Part shown: positions 18,375 to 27,635 of the stretch, in pieces
Numbering within the stretch: position 1 is the stretch's first letter
Layout: the number at the start of each line of letters is the position of its first letter
Source of the DNA: Aliiroseovarius halocynthiae
GTDB lineage: Bacteria > Pseudomonadota > Alphaproteobacteria > Rhodobacterales > Rhodobacteraceae
Reading direction: 5' to 3'
Length of the DNA stretch: 64,000 nt
Assembly: GCF_007004645.1 (NCBI RefSeq)
Contig: NZ_ML660019.1
Span: 1,074,437-1,138,436 of the forward strand
Translations under genes and position numbers: made by a program
The notes under the pieces: model-generated
What the model was told of the DNA's origin: nothing
Seen by the model: the letters and a program-made list of their open reading frames with translations, nothing else
The model's database searches: none

Positions 18375-19427
18375 ATGAATGATGTTTCCCCACCTGAACT
18401 ACGCCGTGGCTGGACCACCGGCGCTTGCGCCACCGCTGCGGTGAAGGCGGCTTTGGATGCGCTGTGGGGGCAGGGCGCGCCGTCGCGTGTCACCATCACC
18501 TTGCCGCGTGGCGAGACACCGGATTTTCTGGTCTATGACCTTGTGCAAGGTCAAGGCTGGGCCGAAGCTGCAATTGTCAAAGATGCGGGCGATGATCCGG
18601 ATGTTACCCATGGTGCGGTCATTCGCGCGCGTGTGGCGCCCGCGAAACCCGGTCAGGGCGTATTTTTCGTCGCAGGTGAAGGCGTAGGCACAGTGACGAA
18701 ACCCGGCTTGCCGATCCCTGTCGGTCAACCCGCCATCAATCCGGTGCCGCGCCAGATGATAAAAGGCGTCGTGCATGACGCAGCGGCGACCTATGACCAA
18801 AGGGCAGATGTCATCGTTACGATTTCTGTCGAAGATGGCGCGGCCTTGGCTGAAAAGACATGGAACCCACGGCTTGGCATCAAGGGCGGGCTGTCCATTC
18901 TGGGCACGACGGGCATCGTGCGCCCTTTTTCCTGTTCTGCGTGGATCGCCTCGATCCATCGGGGGATTGACGTGGCGCGGGCCGAGGGGTTGACCCATGT
19001 GGCGGGCTGCACCGGAGCGACCTCTGAGAAAGTGGTGCAAGAGCTGTTTGGCTTGTCCGAAGGCGCGATGATCGACATGGGTGATTTCGCGGGTGGGATG
19101 CTGAAATATCTTGCGCGCAATCCCGTCGAGCGTGTGACCATCGGCGGTGGGATTGGCAAGCTGACCAAGCTGGCGCAGGGCGCACGGGATTTGCACTCGG
19201 GCCGCAGTCAGGTGGATTTCGAAACCCTGTCAGATTGGTTGTCTGACCCAGAGGTGGCACGTATGAACACCGCGCTTCAAGCGTTTGAAAAGCATGGGGA
19301 AAGAATGTCTATGATGATTGCCGAAAAGGCGCAAGCGCAAGCGCTTCAGCTCCTTCGCGGTGCGCCCGTGTCGGTCGACATTACCGTCATCAATCGAAAG
19401 GGCGATGTGATCGCGCAGACCCGGTGA
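18375..19427 (+). CDS. cbiD: cobalt-precorrin-5B (C1)-methyltransferase
   Basis: A 350-residue CbiD protein, which methylates C1 of the corrin ring. The N-terminal signature LRRGWTTGACATAAVKAAL, GEGVGTVTKPGLPIPVG and LSILGTTGIVRPFS are typical. Alphaproteobacteria with an otherwise aerobic-type pathway often use CbiD in place of CobF. ATG 18375 gives the family start; the 97-base gap to cobA holds both promoters. It overlaps cobK by four bases. Confidence 0.95.
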   Translation: MNDVSPPELRRGWTTGACATAAVKAALDALWGQGAPSRVTITLPRGETPDFLVYDLVQGQGWAEAAIVKDAGDDPDVTHGAVIRARVAPAKPGQGVFFVAGEGVGTVTKPGLPIPVGQPAINPVPRQMIKGVVHDAAATYDQRADVIVTISVEDGAALAEKTWNPRLGIKGGLSILGTTGIVRPFSCSAWIASIHRGIDVARAEGLTHVAGCTGATSEKVVQELFGLSEGAMIDMGDFAGGMLKYLARNPVERVTIGGGIGKLTKLAQGARDLHSGRSQVDFETLSDWLSDPEVARMNTALQAFEKHGERMSMMIAEKAQAQALQLLRGAPVSVDITVINRKGDVIAQTR

Positions 19428-20155
19428 AGATCCTGCTTCTGGCGGGCACATCCGAAGCGCGAGAATTTGCGGAACTGGCAGCGACAGACGGGCATCAGGT
19501 GCTGGCTTCTTTGGCGGGCGTGACGCGTTTACCGAAACCCTATCCCGTTCCGACACGTCACGGCGGGTTCGGGGGGCAGAAGGCGCAGTTGGACTTCCTG
19601 CAAGAGGGGGCGTTTGACGCGATCATCGATGCGACGCATCCCTTTGCCACGCGGATCGCGCCGCGCAGCCAACGGATCGCAGAGCGATTAGACGTGCCAT
19701 ATCTCCGCTTACTGCGCCCGGCATGGACGGCCGGCCCAGAGGATCGCTGGCACGTGATTGCCACCCCTGGCGAGGCCGCACAACACATTCCAATCAGCGC
19801 GCGCGTGCTGCTTGCGACCGGCGCGATGTCTTTGGAAGAATGGTCAGGACTGGCAGGTGACCGCATACTCTTTTGTCGCCGCGTTGATCCGACCGACACG
19901 CCATTTCCCTTTGAAGGGGGCTGGATCATCGGACGTCCACCATTTTCAATTGAAGATGAGGTCGAGGTGCTGCGTGGGCGTCAGATCACGCATATTGTGT
20001 GCAAGAATGCTGGCGGACCTGCACGCGCCAAGCTGGACGCGGCGCGACAACTTGGGTTGCCCGTGATTATGCAATCACGACCGCCCATGCCTGACTGCCC
20101 CATCGCTGAAACCCCGCAGGAGGCCATGAGATGGCTGAACACTCTGAAACGCTGA
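19424..20155 (+). CDS. cobK: precorrin-6A reductase
   Basis: A 243-residue NADPH-dependent reductase of the CobK/CbiJ family. The N-terminal nucleotide site is ILLLAGTSEAREFAELA, followed by IIDATHPFATRIAPRSQR and LFCRRVDPTDTPFP. Translation starts at GTG 19424, whose GTGA overlaps the cbiD stop, so the two are coupled. The last 25 bases overlap the next gene. Confidence 0.93.
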   Translation: MKILLLAGTSEAREFAELAATDGHQVLASLAGVTRLPKPYPVPTRHGGFGGQKAQLDFLQEGAFDAIIDATHPFATRIAPRSQRIAERLDVPYLRLLRPAWTAGPEDRWHVIATPGEAAQHIPISARVLLATGAMSLEEWSGLAGDRILFCRRVDPTDTPFPFEGGWIIGRPPFSIEDEVEVLRGRQITHIVCKNAGGPARAKLDAARQLGLPVIMQSRPPMPDCPIAETPQEAMRWLNTLKR

Positions 20156-20772
20156 TCCGCGGGCAGGATTGCCTGAGGCGGGAAGCGCGGGCGCTGTGTG
20201 TGAACGAGCCCCGCTTTCAGCCCATTCTTGATCAGATGGACGAGATCCCTTTACGGCTGCGCCCAGACGGGTTTGCGGCCTTGATGTTTGCCATCGTCGG
20301 ACAGCAGGTTTCGACCGCATCTGCGGCGGCGATCTGGTCGCGGGTGCAGGCGGCAGGGTTTGATGCCGTTCAAAATGTCGAACGCGCCAGTGATCAAGAC
20401 CTCGCAGATGTGGGCCTGTCACGTCCCAAAATCAGATATGCGAAGGCGTTGGCAGAAGCGCAGATCGACTATCCCGCGTTGCATGACCTGCCCTCTGATG
20501 AGGTGACGAAGACCCTGACGGCGGTTCCCGGCATTGGAACGTGGACGGCGGAAATCTATATCCTGTTCGCATTGGCGCGTACAGACGTGTTCCCCGCAGG
20601 TGATTTGGCCCTGCAAGAAGCTGCGAGGCGGCTGTTTGATTTGGCCGAGCGGCCCAATGAAAAAGCCATGCGCACCCTGGCGCAGGACTGGTCCCCCAAC
20701 AGGGGCGTTGCGGCGCGGTTGCTGTGGGCCTATTACCGGATGGAAACAGATCGCGAAGGGATAGGCGAATGA
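20131..20772 (+). CDS. DNA-3-methyladenine glycosylase (AlkA-like, HhH-GPD)
   Basis: A 213-residue base-excision repair glycosylase. The helix-hairpin-helix KTLTAVPGIGTWTAEIYI (about residues 128-147) and the catalytic Asp in DVFPAGDLALQEAARR are present. It lacks the N-terminal domain of E. coli AlkA, as in the Mag1-like short form. AGGAGG lies upstream of ATG 20131, inside the end of cobK. It appears to be a rider in the cob transcript and has no known cobalamin role. Confidence 0.9.
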   Translation: MAEHSETLIRGQDCLRREARALCVNEPRFQPILDQMDEIPLRLRPDGFAALMFAIVGQQVSTASAAAIWSRVQAAGFDAVQNVERASDQDLADVGLSRPKIRYAKALAEAQIDYPALHDLPSDEVTKTLTAVPGIGTWTAEIYILFALARTDVFPAGDLALQEAARRLFDLAERPNEKAMRTLAQDWSPNRGVAARLLWAYYRMETDREGIGE

Positions 20773-21452
20773 CCCGCATTTTGGAAAGCAAACGGCGCGA
20801 GGCCGCCTCGGGCGTCGCAAACTCGGTTGTGGTATTCTTGCACGGATACGGCGCGGATGGTGCGGATCTGTTGGGCCTTGCCGATCCCTTGTCCGAACAC
20901 ATGCCCGACACCACATTCATCGCGCCTGACGCGCCCGAGAAATGCTTGGGCAATCCGATGGGATACCAGTGGTTTCCCATCCCGTGGCTGGACGGATCGT
21001 CGGAAGAAGACAGCATGCGTGGCGTTGAAATGGCGACCGCGGATATCAACGCGTTTCTGGATCAGGTGCTGGAAGATGAAGGCATTGAACCGTCGCAATT
21101 GATCGTCTTCGGCTTCTCGCAAGGCAGCATGATGTCGATGCGCGTGCTGCCACGCCGGGACGAACCGATTGCCGGTCTTGTCGCCTTTTCCGGCCGCATG
21201 CTGGAACCTGACCAGTTTGCCGAAAACGTGGTCTCAAAACTGCCGATCCTGCTTGTTCATGGGGATCAGGACGACATGGTACCTCCGGGTCATTTCAGCG
21301 AAAGTGGCGAAGTGCTGCAAGCTGCCGGGTTCGAGACCTATGGCTTTATCATGAAGGAGACCGGTCATGGAATCGCGATGGACGGCCTGTCTGTCGCGCT
21401 TAGCTTCATGATGGATAAACTGGGTCTGGCTTCGGACAAACCCTCTGATTGA
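20769..21452 (+). CDS. carboxylesterase/phospholipase-type alpha/beta hydrolase
   Basis: A 227-residue single-domain hydrolase of the acyl-protein-thioesterase/carboxylesterase group. It shows the oxyanion loop VVVFLHGYGADGADL, the nucleophile elbow FGFSQGSMMSM (Ser near residue 118), the Asp in LLVHGDQDDMVPP and the His in KETGHGIAMDG. ATG 20769 overlaps the glycosylase stop (ATGA). The substrate is unknown; family members cleave short acyl esters. Confidence 0.9.
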   Translation: MTRILESKRREAASGVANSVVVFLHGYGADGADLLGLADPLSEHMPDTTFIAPDAPEKCLGNPMGYQWFPIPWLDGSSEEDSMRGVEMATADINAFLDQVLEDEGIEPSQLIVFGFSQGSMMSMRVLPRRDEPIAGLVAFSGRMLEPDQFAENVVSKLPILLVHGDQDDMVPPGHFSESGEVLQAAGFETYGFIMKETGHGIAMDGLSVALSFMMDKLGLASDKPSD

Positions 21453-21631
21453 TCACATCTGACGCGCGCGCTGTCACATCCCTGAGATAATCCAATGTTA
21501 TCCCGCTGATGACCCCATATGTTGGGGTTGTCAGGTTGTCGTATCAATATATAGTCAACCTATAAGCATGGGGCGGCTGTCCCGCCCCGACAACCGATTG
21601 AGGGTGTATACGGGCGAGGATTGGATGCGTC

Positions 21632-22219
21632 ATGGATGGAGATTTCAGGACTGACTTTGTACGGGAAGGCGGCGGTGCCAAACAGCACTCGGCCTTGGTG
21701 CTGAACGCGGATTTCAGGCCTTTGTCTTATTATCCGCTGTCGTTGTGGCCATGGCAGGAAGCCGTGAAAGCTGCGGTGTTGGATCGGGTCAATATATTGG
21801 CTGAATATGACGAAGTGGTCAGAAGCCCGTCGCTTGAGCTGAAGATCCCGTCGGTCGTGCTTCTGAAAGACTATGTGAAACCTCAAAAGCGCGTTGCTTT
21901 CACACGCTTTAACTTGTTTTTGAGGGACCAGTTCTGCTGTCAGTATTGCGGCGCAAAGGGCGACCTGACCTTTGATCACGTGGTGCCACGGGCCGCAGGG
22001 GGCGTCACCTCGTGGGAGAATGTCGTAGCGGCCTGTCAACGCTGCAATCTAAAAAAGGGCTCGAAGCCCCTTCGTCATTCGGGTCTGACCTTACGCCGAC
22101 CGGCGCGCCAGCCCACAGCGGAAGAGCTGCGCAATGTCGGACGCAAGTTCCCACCCGGCCATCTGCATGCCAGTTGGATGGACTTTTTGTATTGGGACGC
22201 CGAGCTGGACGTTTCTTGA
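21632..22219 (+). CDS. HNH endonuclease family protein
   Basis: A 195-residue protein. The HNH module lies at about residues 107-150: CQYCGAKGDLTFDHVVPRAAGG with the catalytic His, then WENVVAACQRCNLKKGSK, giving two zinc-binding Cys pairs. The N-terminal half (ALVLNADFRPLSYYPLSLWP) is the usual partner region of this widespread bacterial group, whose physiological role is not settled. It is a stand-alone gene with a 179-base upstream gap that contains the hairpin ACCCC/GGGGT (21512-21527). Confidence 0.88.
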   Translation: MDGDFRTDFVREGGGAKQHSALVLNADFRPLSYYPLSLWPWQEAVKAAVLDRVNILAEYDEVVRSPSLELKIPSVVLLKDYVKPQKRVAFTRFNLFLRDQFCCQYCGAKGDLTFDHVVPRAAGGVTSWENVVAACQRCNLKKGSKPLRHSGLTLRRPARQPTAEELRNVGRKFPPGHLHASWMDFLYWDAELDVS

Positions 22220-22327
22220 GCGCAATCTGTGACTTTCTGAGAGCAGATGCTCGTCATCTGCTTGTGACCCACACGAAGGGTGCTAGACTTAGCCGAACGA
22301 AGCGGTTAGAAGGCCATGAGCAACGTG

Positions 22328-22339
22328 GTTAGCGCTAAC
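22328..22339. promoter_or_regulatory. LacI-type operator upstream of zwf
   Basis: GTTAGCGCTAAC is a perfect 12-base palindrome with the central CG typical of LacI/GalR-family operators. It lies 16 bases before the zwf start, where a bound repressor would block transcription or early elongation. No LacI-family gene is in the window. Confidence 0.7.
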
Positions 22340-22355
22340 ATATCTGGAGTTCCCA

Positions 22356-23810
22356 ATGGTCTCGCGTGTTATTCCTGTGGATCCTTTTGATCTGGTGATT
22401 TTTGGCGGGACGGGGGATCTGTCGCGCCGCAAAATCCTTCCCGGCCTGTATCGTCGTTTCCGTGATGGGCAGATGCCCGAAGGTGCCCGTATCATCGGTG
22501 CCGCGCGTGGTGATCTGGACAATGAGGGCTTTCGTGACTTCGTAGAAGAGGCCGTGCGCAGCTTCGTTTCAAAGCGCAAATGTGACCCGGAAACTCTGGC
22601 CGCATTCCGCGAGACGCTCAGCTATGTGCGTGTGGATGCATTGGGCGATGACGGCTGGGACGATCTGAAAGCCATCTGCAAATCCGACCGCGTGCAAGCC
22701 TTCTATTTCTCGGTCGGGCCGCGTCTGTTCGGACCGATTGCCGAGCGGTTGCATACACGCGGCATTGCGGGACCCGAAGCGCGGATCGTAGTGGAAAAAC
22801 CTTTCGGTCACAATCTGGAAACAGCCCGCGCCTTAAATGCAACGCTGGCCGAGCATTTCGACGAAAGCCAGATCTATCGCATCGACCACTATCTGGGCAA
22901 AGAAACCGTTCAGAACCTGATGGCGCTGCGTTTTGGCAATATGCTGTTCGAGCCGCTTTGGAATGCGCAATACGTGGACCATATCCAGATCACGGTCGCC
23001 GAGTCTGTCGGTGTTGAAGGGCGGGGCGGTTATTATGATAAGTCCGGCGCGATGCGGGACATGGTGCAAAACCACCTGATGCAGCTTTTGTGTCTGACCG
23101 CCATGGAGCCTCCATCCAAGTTTGATCCGGATGCTGTGCGTGATGAAAAGTTGAAAATTATCCGTGCTTTGGACCCGGTGTCGCCGGATGACATCGTGCG
23201 CGGCCAGTATTCTGGCACGGATGATGTGGCCTCGTATCTGTCGGACGCGGAAGCCGAGGCCAGCACGACGGAAAGCTTCGTTGCGATGAAGCTGCAAATC
23301 TCGAACTGGCGCTGGAATGGAACGCCGTTCTATCTGCGTACAGGTAAGCGTTTGAAGGCCCGGATGTCCGAGATTGTCGTGCGGTTTAAAGAGCCGCCGC
23401 ATTCGATCTTTGAAGCCGATACGGGACAATCCGCCAATGAATTGTCCATCCGGTTGCAGCCGAACGAGGGCATGGATCTGAAGGTCACGATTAAAGAGCC
23501 GGGGCCGGGCGGAATGCGTCTGATTGACGTGCCGCTGGACATGACCTTCGCCGAAGCTTTGGGCGAGGAACTGGCCGATGCGCCAGATGCGTATGAGCGC
23601 CTGATCATGGACGTGATTCGAGGCAATCAGACCCTGTTCATGCGCGGGGACGAGGTCGAGGCCGCCTGGGCTTGGACTGATCCAATCATCGAAGATTGGG
23701 AGCGCCGCCGCGACAAGCCGTACAGCTATGAACCGTCCTCGACCGGACCAGAAGAGGCACTGATGCTGCTGCACAAAGATGGCCGTCGCTGGAGGGAGAT
23801 TCGCGAATGA
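22356..23810 (+). CDS. zwf: glucose-6-phosphate 1-dehydrogenase
   Basis: A 484-residue enzyme that oxidises glucose-6-phosphate to 6-phosphogluconolactone, feeding the Entner-Doudoroff and pentose phosphate routes. The coenzyme fingerprint GGTGDLSRRKILPGLYRR is near residue 15 and the active-site signature RIDHYLGKETVQNLMALRF near residue 178. The length is normal. It is the first gene of zwf-pgl-pgi; its last four bases overlap the pgl start. Confidence 0.97.
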   Translation: MVSRVIPVDPFDLVIFGGTGDLSRRKILPGLYRRFRDGQMPEGARIIGAARGDLDNEGFRDFVEEAVRSFVSKRKCDPETLAAFRETLSYVRVDALGDDGWDDLKAICKSDRVQAFYFSVGPRLFGPIAERLHTRGIAGPEARIVVEKPFGHNLETARALNATLAEHFDESQIYRIDHYLGKETVQNLMALRFGNMLFEPLWNAQYVDHIQITVAESVGVEGRGGYYDKSGAMRDMVQNHLMQLLCLTAMEPPSKFDPDAVRDEKLKIIRALDPVSPDDIVRGQYSGTDDVASYLSDAEAEASTTESFVAMKLQISNWRWNGTPFYLRTGKRLKARMSEIVVRFKEPPHSIFEADTGQSANELSIRLQPNEGMDLKVTIKEPGPGGMRLIDVPLDMTFAEALGEELADAPDAYERLIMDVIRGNQTLFMRGDEVEAAWAWTDPIIEDWERRRDKPYSYEPSSTGPEEALMLLHKDGRRWREIRE

Positions 23811-24481
23811 AATTTGTAGAATACGCAGATCGCGACATGATGATGCTGGATCTGGCTGATGTGCTGGCGTCTGAATTGTCCTCGATGTTGGATCATGAAG
23901 AGCGTGCGTCTCTGGCTGTGCCCGGCGGGACCACGCCGGGGCCGGTTTTCGATGCGCTCAGTGCGGTGGATTTGGATTGGGCTCGGGTGGATGTCCTGTT
24001 GACCGACGAGCGTTGGGTGCCGGAAAGCAGCCCGCGTTCGAACACTGCGCTATTGCGGTCGCGCCTGCTGGTTGGGCATGCCGCCAAGGCCAATTTGGTT
24101 CCGCTTTACGCCGAGCACGCAAAGCCCGAAGATGCCATGTCTGCGCTGTCACAAGCGATCGAAGCGATCACGCCGATTTCGGTTGTGTTGCTGGGGATGG
24201 GGGAAGACATGCACACGGCCAGCTTGTTCCCGGGGGCTGACCATCTGGACGAAGCGCTGTCACGCCACGCGCCGCCATTGCTGCCCATGCGTGCACCCGG
24301 AGCCGATGAACCGCGTGTGACCCTGACCGCGCCGATCCTGAACGGGGCGATGTCCAAGCATCTTCTGATTCTAGGTGATGCAAAACGGTCGGCTTTGGAG
24401 AAAGCTACCGCCGAGAAACACTCTAGGCTTGCACCCGTGAAGGCGGTGATGTCAGATATGACTGTCCATTGGGCAGAATAA
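23807..24481 (+). CDS. pgl: 6-phosphogluconolactonase
   Basis: A 224-residue DevB-type lactonase that hydrolyses the zwf product. The family motifs are AVPGGTTPGPVFDALS (sugar-isomerase-like P-loop, about residue 38), VLLTDERWVPESSPRSN and VLLGMGEDMHTASLFPGA. The second motif shows the ERWV segment with the Ser-rich turn usual for the family. ATGA overlap with zwf indicates coupling. Confidence 0.95.
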   Translation: MKFVEYADRDMMMLDLADVLASELSSMLDHEERASLAVPGGTTPGPVFDALSAVDLDWARVDVLLTDERWVPESSPRSNTALLRSRLLVGHAAKANLVPLYAEHAKPEDAMSALSQAIEAITPISVVLLGMGEDMHTASLFPGADHLDEALSRHAPPLLPMRAPGADEPRVTLTAPILNGAMSKHLLILGDAKRSALEKATAEKHSRLAPVKAVMSDMTVHWAE

Positions 24482-24513
24482 TATCGGGCTAATCCAAGCC
24501 CTTGGGGAAGAAC

Positions 24514-26142
24514 ATGACGATTAACGATTTGATTGCCCATCGCGGCAAGCTGAAGGACGTGCGCCTTCAGGACCTGTTTGATGCCGATCCGAAGCGTGCT
24601 GATCGTTACAGCTCGCAGATGGGAAATCTGCACTTTGATTGGTCGAAAACCGGGTTGGATGATCAAGCGGTCGAACTGCTTCAGGGCTTTGCTGATAAGG
24701 CCGGTGTGGCCGCGCGGCGTGATCAGATGTTTCAGGGGGATAAGATCAACCTGACCGAAGATCGGGCGGTTTTGCATACTGCTTTGCGTGCTGCGTCTGA
24801 TGCGGATGTCCGGGTGGGTGGTGATAACGTCATTCCCGAAGTTCACGAGACTCTGGCCCGCATGCGGGATTTCGCGACGCGGCTGCGCTCGGGGCAGATT
24901 CGCGCGCCAGGGGGCGGGCGGTTTCGCGATGTGGTGAATATCGGTATCGGTGGCTCGGATCTTGGCCCCGCCATGGCCACGCAGGCGCTGTCGCCCTATC
25001 ACGATGGGCCGCGGGTGCATTTCGTCTCGAATGTGGACGGGGCGCAGATCGCGGATGTGCTGCGCAAGCTGGATCCGGCGGAAACGCTGATCATGGTGGC
25101 CTCGAAGACGTTTACGACCATTGAAACCATGACCAACGCTGCCACCGCGCGCGATTGGCTGGCGCGCGATGTGCCCGCTGAATCTGTTGGGCTGCATTTC
25201 GCGGCGTTGTCCTCAAACCTTGAAAAGACTGCCGAATGGGGCATCGCCGACGAGCGTGTCTTCGGCTTTGAGGATTGGGTCGGTGGGCGCTATTCCATGT
25301 GGGGGCCGATTGGTCTGTCGCTGATGGTTGCCATTGGGCCGGATCGATTTGACCAGATGTTGGCTGGCGCCCGCGCGATGGATCAGCATTTTCAGTCCGC
25401 CGAGGGTCGGGCGAATATGCCGCTGATGCTGGCCTTGGTTGGCTTTTGGCATCGCCAAGTCTGCGGCTATCCCACCCGTGCCGTTCTGCCTTACGAACAG
25501 CGTCTTGCACGACTTCCCGCATATCTTCAGCAGCTCGAGATGGAGAGCAACGGCAAGCGCGTGGGTTTGGATGGCACAGCGCTGGATCTGCCGTCCGGGC
25601 CGGTCGTCTGGGGTGAGCCGGGGACCAACGGGCAGCACGCGTTCTATCAGTTGATCCATCAGGGCACGGACATCATTCCATGCGAATTCATGGTTGGTGC
25701 CGAAGGGCACGAGGCCGATCTGGCGCATCAGCACCAATTGTTGGTCGCAAATTGTCTGGCGCAGTCTCAGGCCTTGATGGCCGGTCGCAGCCTGGAAAAA
25801 GCACGTGCATTGATGCATGAGAAGGGGTTTGAAGGCGACGAACTTGAACGCCAAGCCGCCCACCGTGTCTTCCCGGGCAATCGTCCCTCGACCACGCTGC
25901 TCTATCCGAAGCTGACGCCCGAGGTTCTGGGCGCGATTGTCGCGCTGTATGAGCATCGCGTGTTTGTGGAAGGCGTTCTGCTTGGCATCAACTCGTTTGA
26001 CCAATGGGGCGTCGAGCTGGGCAAGGAGCTTGCCGTCGCGCTTACCCCTGTATTGCAGGGTGAAACGTCAGCTGAAAATCTGGATGGCTCTACCCAAGCC
26101 CTGATTAAGCGATTGGATCAGATGTCGACCGTAAGCGATTGA
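24514..26142 (+). CDS. pgi: glucose-6-phosphate isomerase
   Basis: A 542-residue isomerase linking fructose-6-phosphate and glucose-6-phosphate. Signatures are VVNIGIGGSDLGPAMATQAL, the catalytic Glu/His region in GEPGTNGQHAFYQLIHQG, and the C-terminal GINSFDQWGVELGKELA. GGGGAAG before ATG 24514 fixes the start. In this operon it would return fructose-6-phosphate to the zwf reaction (gluconeogenic cycling through Entner-Doudoroff). It converges on the hydrolase at 26155. Confidence 0.97.
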   Translation: MTINDLIAHRGKLKDVRLQDLFDADPKRADRYSSQMGNLHFDWSKTGLDDQAVELLQGFADKAGVAARRDQMFQGDKINLTEDRAVLHTALRAASDADVRVGGDNVIPEVHETLARMRDFATRLRSGQIRAPGGGRFRDVVNIGIGGSDLGPAMATQALSPYHDGPRVHFVSNVDGAQIADVLRKLDPAETLIMVASKTFTTIETMTNAATARDWLARDVPAESVGLHFAALSSNLEKTAEWGIADERVFGFEDWVGGRYSMWGPIGLSLMVAIGPDRFDQMLAGARAMDQHFQSAEGRANMPLMLALVGFWHRQVCGYPTRAVLPYEQRLARLPAYLQQLEMESNGKRVGLDGTALDLPSGPVVWGEPGTNGQHAFYQLIHQGTDIIPCEFMVGAEGHEADLAHQHQLLVANCLAQSQALMAGRSLEKARALMHEKGFEGDELERQAAHRVFPGNRPSTTLLYPKLTPEVLGAIVALYEHRVFVEGVLLGINSFDQWGVELGKELAVALTPVLQGETSAENLDGSTQALIKRLDQMSTVSD

Positions 26143-26154
26143 TATGTATTGATA

Positions 26155-27120
26155 TCAGGCGACATCCTGATTTTCGCTATCCTGCGTCAATACATCCAAC
26201 GCGTCATAGACTTGCGACCGGATCGGCTCGGCCTCCATCAGCACTTCATGTTCACAACCGGGCATCAGCTGAAGCCGTCCGTTGTGCCAGCGGCGCATCA
26301 AATCGTGGATCGGTCCCGGCTCGACGATGCGTTCCTGCGTGCCAAGGAAGGTGACCGTTTGCACATTCGGTGCAGGCTGCTTCATCAGGTCTGACGTCTC
26401 GCGCAGAGCGGCATAAAGCCATCCCGCCGTCGGGCCGCCCAAGGTTAGCTCGGGACGCGCGCTGGCCTGCAGTTGCATCAGCGCATACATCTCGGGGTCG
26501 GTGGTCAGCATGTTGTCGTCGAAGGGCTGAATATCGACATAGGTTTTACGTGCAGTGCCGGGGGTCAGCATCAGCTTCCAAGGCGTGTTATGCAGGGCCC
26601 AAGAGATACCCCAAGCGACAGGGCGCAATGCCGACGCGATGGTGATCCCCCACATGGGCGCCGAGAAACAGGCACCTTTCACGTCCAGCCCTTCATGAAG
26701 TGACCGCAACCCGATGCAGCCCCCCATGGAATGGCCCAGCAAGATAAAGGGACGCGGCAGGTCAAGCTCGTCCGCCAGTGCCATCATGGCGGCAACATCA
26801 AGCTGATATTCCGAAAAATGGCCGACATGGCCCAGCAAACGATCTTTATCGGCACGATCCGACAGGCCTTGCCCCCGCCAGTCGATGCTCAGCGTCGTGT
26901 ATCCACGATCTACCAGTTCAGCGGCGACCAGGCCGTATTTCTCAATATATTCAGTACGACCGGGGAAAAGCAGGATGGTTCCGGCTGGCGCACTGTCTTC
27001 GGCGGCAGGCCACATGGCCAGCCGAATACGGACCCCATCCGAGGTCTTGCGCCAAAAGGCCCGCCCGTGGGCGGGACCTTGTGCAATGTCGTCGAACAAA
27101 GGGGCGTCAGAGTGGTGCAT
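26155..27120 (-). CDS. alpha/beta hydrolase (lysophospholipase/monoacylglycerol lipase-like)
   Basis: A 321-residue hydrolase. LFPGRTEYIEKYG forms the oxyanion region, SIDWRGQGLSDR follows, the nucleophile is in ILLGHSMGGCIGLRSL (about residue 134), and the C-terminal His is in MPGCEHEVLMEAEP. The pattern is that of serine aminopeptidase S33 / PldB-type lipases. It has its own start with no cotranscribed partner; the SCP2 gene lies 41 bases upstream and reads the same way. Confidence 0.88.
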   Translation of the reverse strand: MHHSDAPLFDDIAQGPAHGRAFWRKTSDGVRIRLAMWPAAEDSAPAGTILLFPGRTEYIEKYGLVAAELVDRGYTTLSIDWRGQGLSDRADKDRLLGHVGHFSEYQLDVAAMMALADELDLPRPFILLGHSMGGCIGLRSLHEGLDVKGACFSAPMWGITIASALRPVAWGISWALHNTPWKLMLTPGTARKTYVDIQPFDDNMLTTDPEMYALMQLQASARPELTLGGPTAGWLYAALRETSDLMKQPAPNVQTVTFLGTQERIVEPGPIHDLMRRWHNGRLQLMPGCEHEVLMEAEPIRSQVYDALDVLTQDSENQDVA

Positions 27121-27161
27121 GCCGCATATCCTTGTCGAAGCAGGGGAAACCCTTGCGGTTT

Positions 27162-27449
27162 TTAAGCGAGAACTGCGCCCAATTGCATGGCCAGCCCCAT
27201 GTTGCCGTCCACAGCCAGTTTGCCGGTCATGAAGGCGGTGGTCGGGTTCAATTCGCCCGACAGCATCTCTTGAAACACATCCGCATCGGCGGTCAGCGTC
27301 ACATCCGCTTCGTCATCACCAGCGCGCGCGCCGTCGGCGTCGATGATGATACCACCTTCGCCGTTAATCACAAACTTGGCCGTGCCGCCGTCAAATCCGT
27401 TAATTTTCTCGTTCAAAGCGGCCACCGCCGTATTGATTACATCACTCAC
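27162..27449 (-). CDS. SCP2 sterol-binding domain protein
   Basis: A 95-residue stand-alone SCP2 domain, a hydrophobic-ligand carrier fold. KFVINGEGGIIIDADGA, DVTLTADADVFQEMLSGELNPTTAFMTGKL and a C-terminal amphipathic helix are family features. Translation starts at GTG 27449 with GGAGG eight bases upstream. It may share a transcript with the lipase-like hydrolase, which would fit lipid handling, but this rests on position alone. Confidence 0.88.
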   Translation of the reverse strand: MSDVINTAVAALNEKINGFDGGTAKFVINGEGGIIIDADGARAGDDEADVTLTADADVFQEMLSGELNPTTAFMTGKLAVDGNMGLAMQLGAVLA

Positions 27450-27635
27450 CGTGTTTCCTCCGAAATTGGCCCATTGGGCGTTGGTGTCCCGCTTATGCTA
27501 GATCAAAGTTTCCGTGAACGTAAACCTGTTTTCTGGCGTCCGACGCAAGGGAACCTGCGTGGCTTCTTAGGGTCAGGTGCAGGATTACACACGAATGTCA
27601 CTATGCCCGAACGTTTTTGCGCGGTAGCATTTCAT

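Noticed and set aside
24106-25197. 363-codon leftward open frame opposite pgl and pgi
   Set aside because: Antisense shadow of two certain genes in a GC-rich genome.
26778-27635. Long rightward open frame running into the TPR gene (would give 470 residues)
   Set aside because: It is antisense to the lipase-like and SCP2 genes, both well supported; the signal peptide at 27636 marks the true TPR start.
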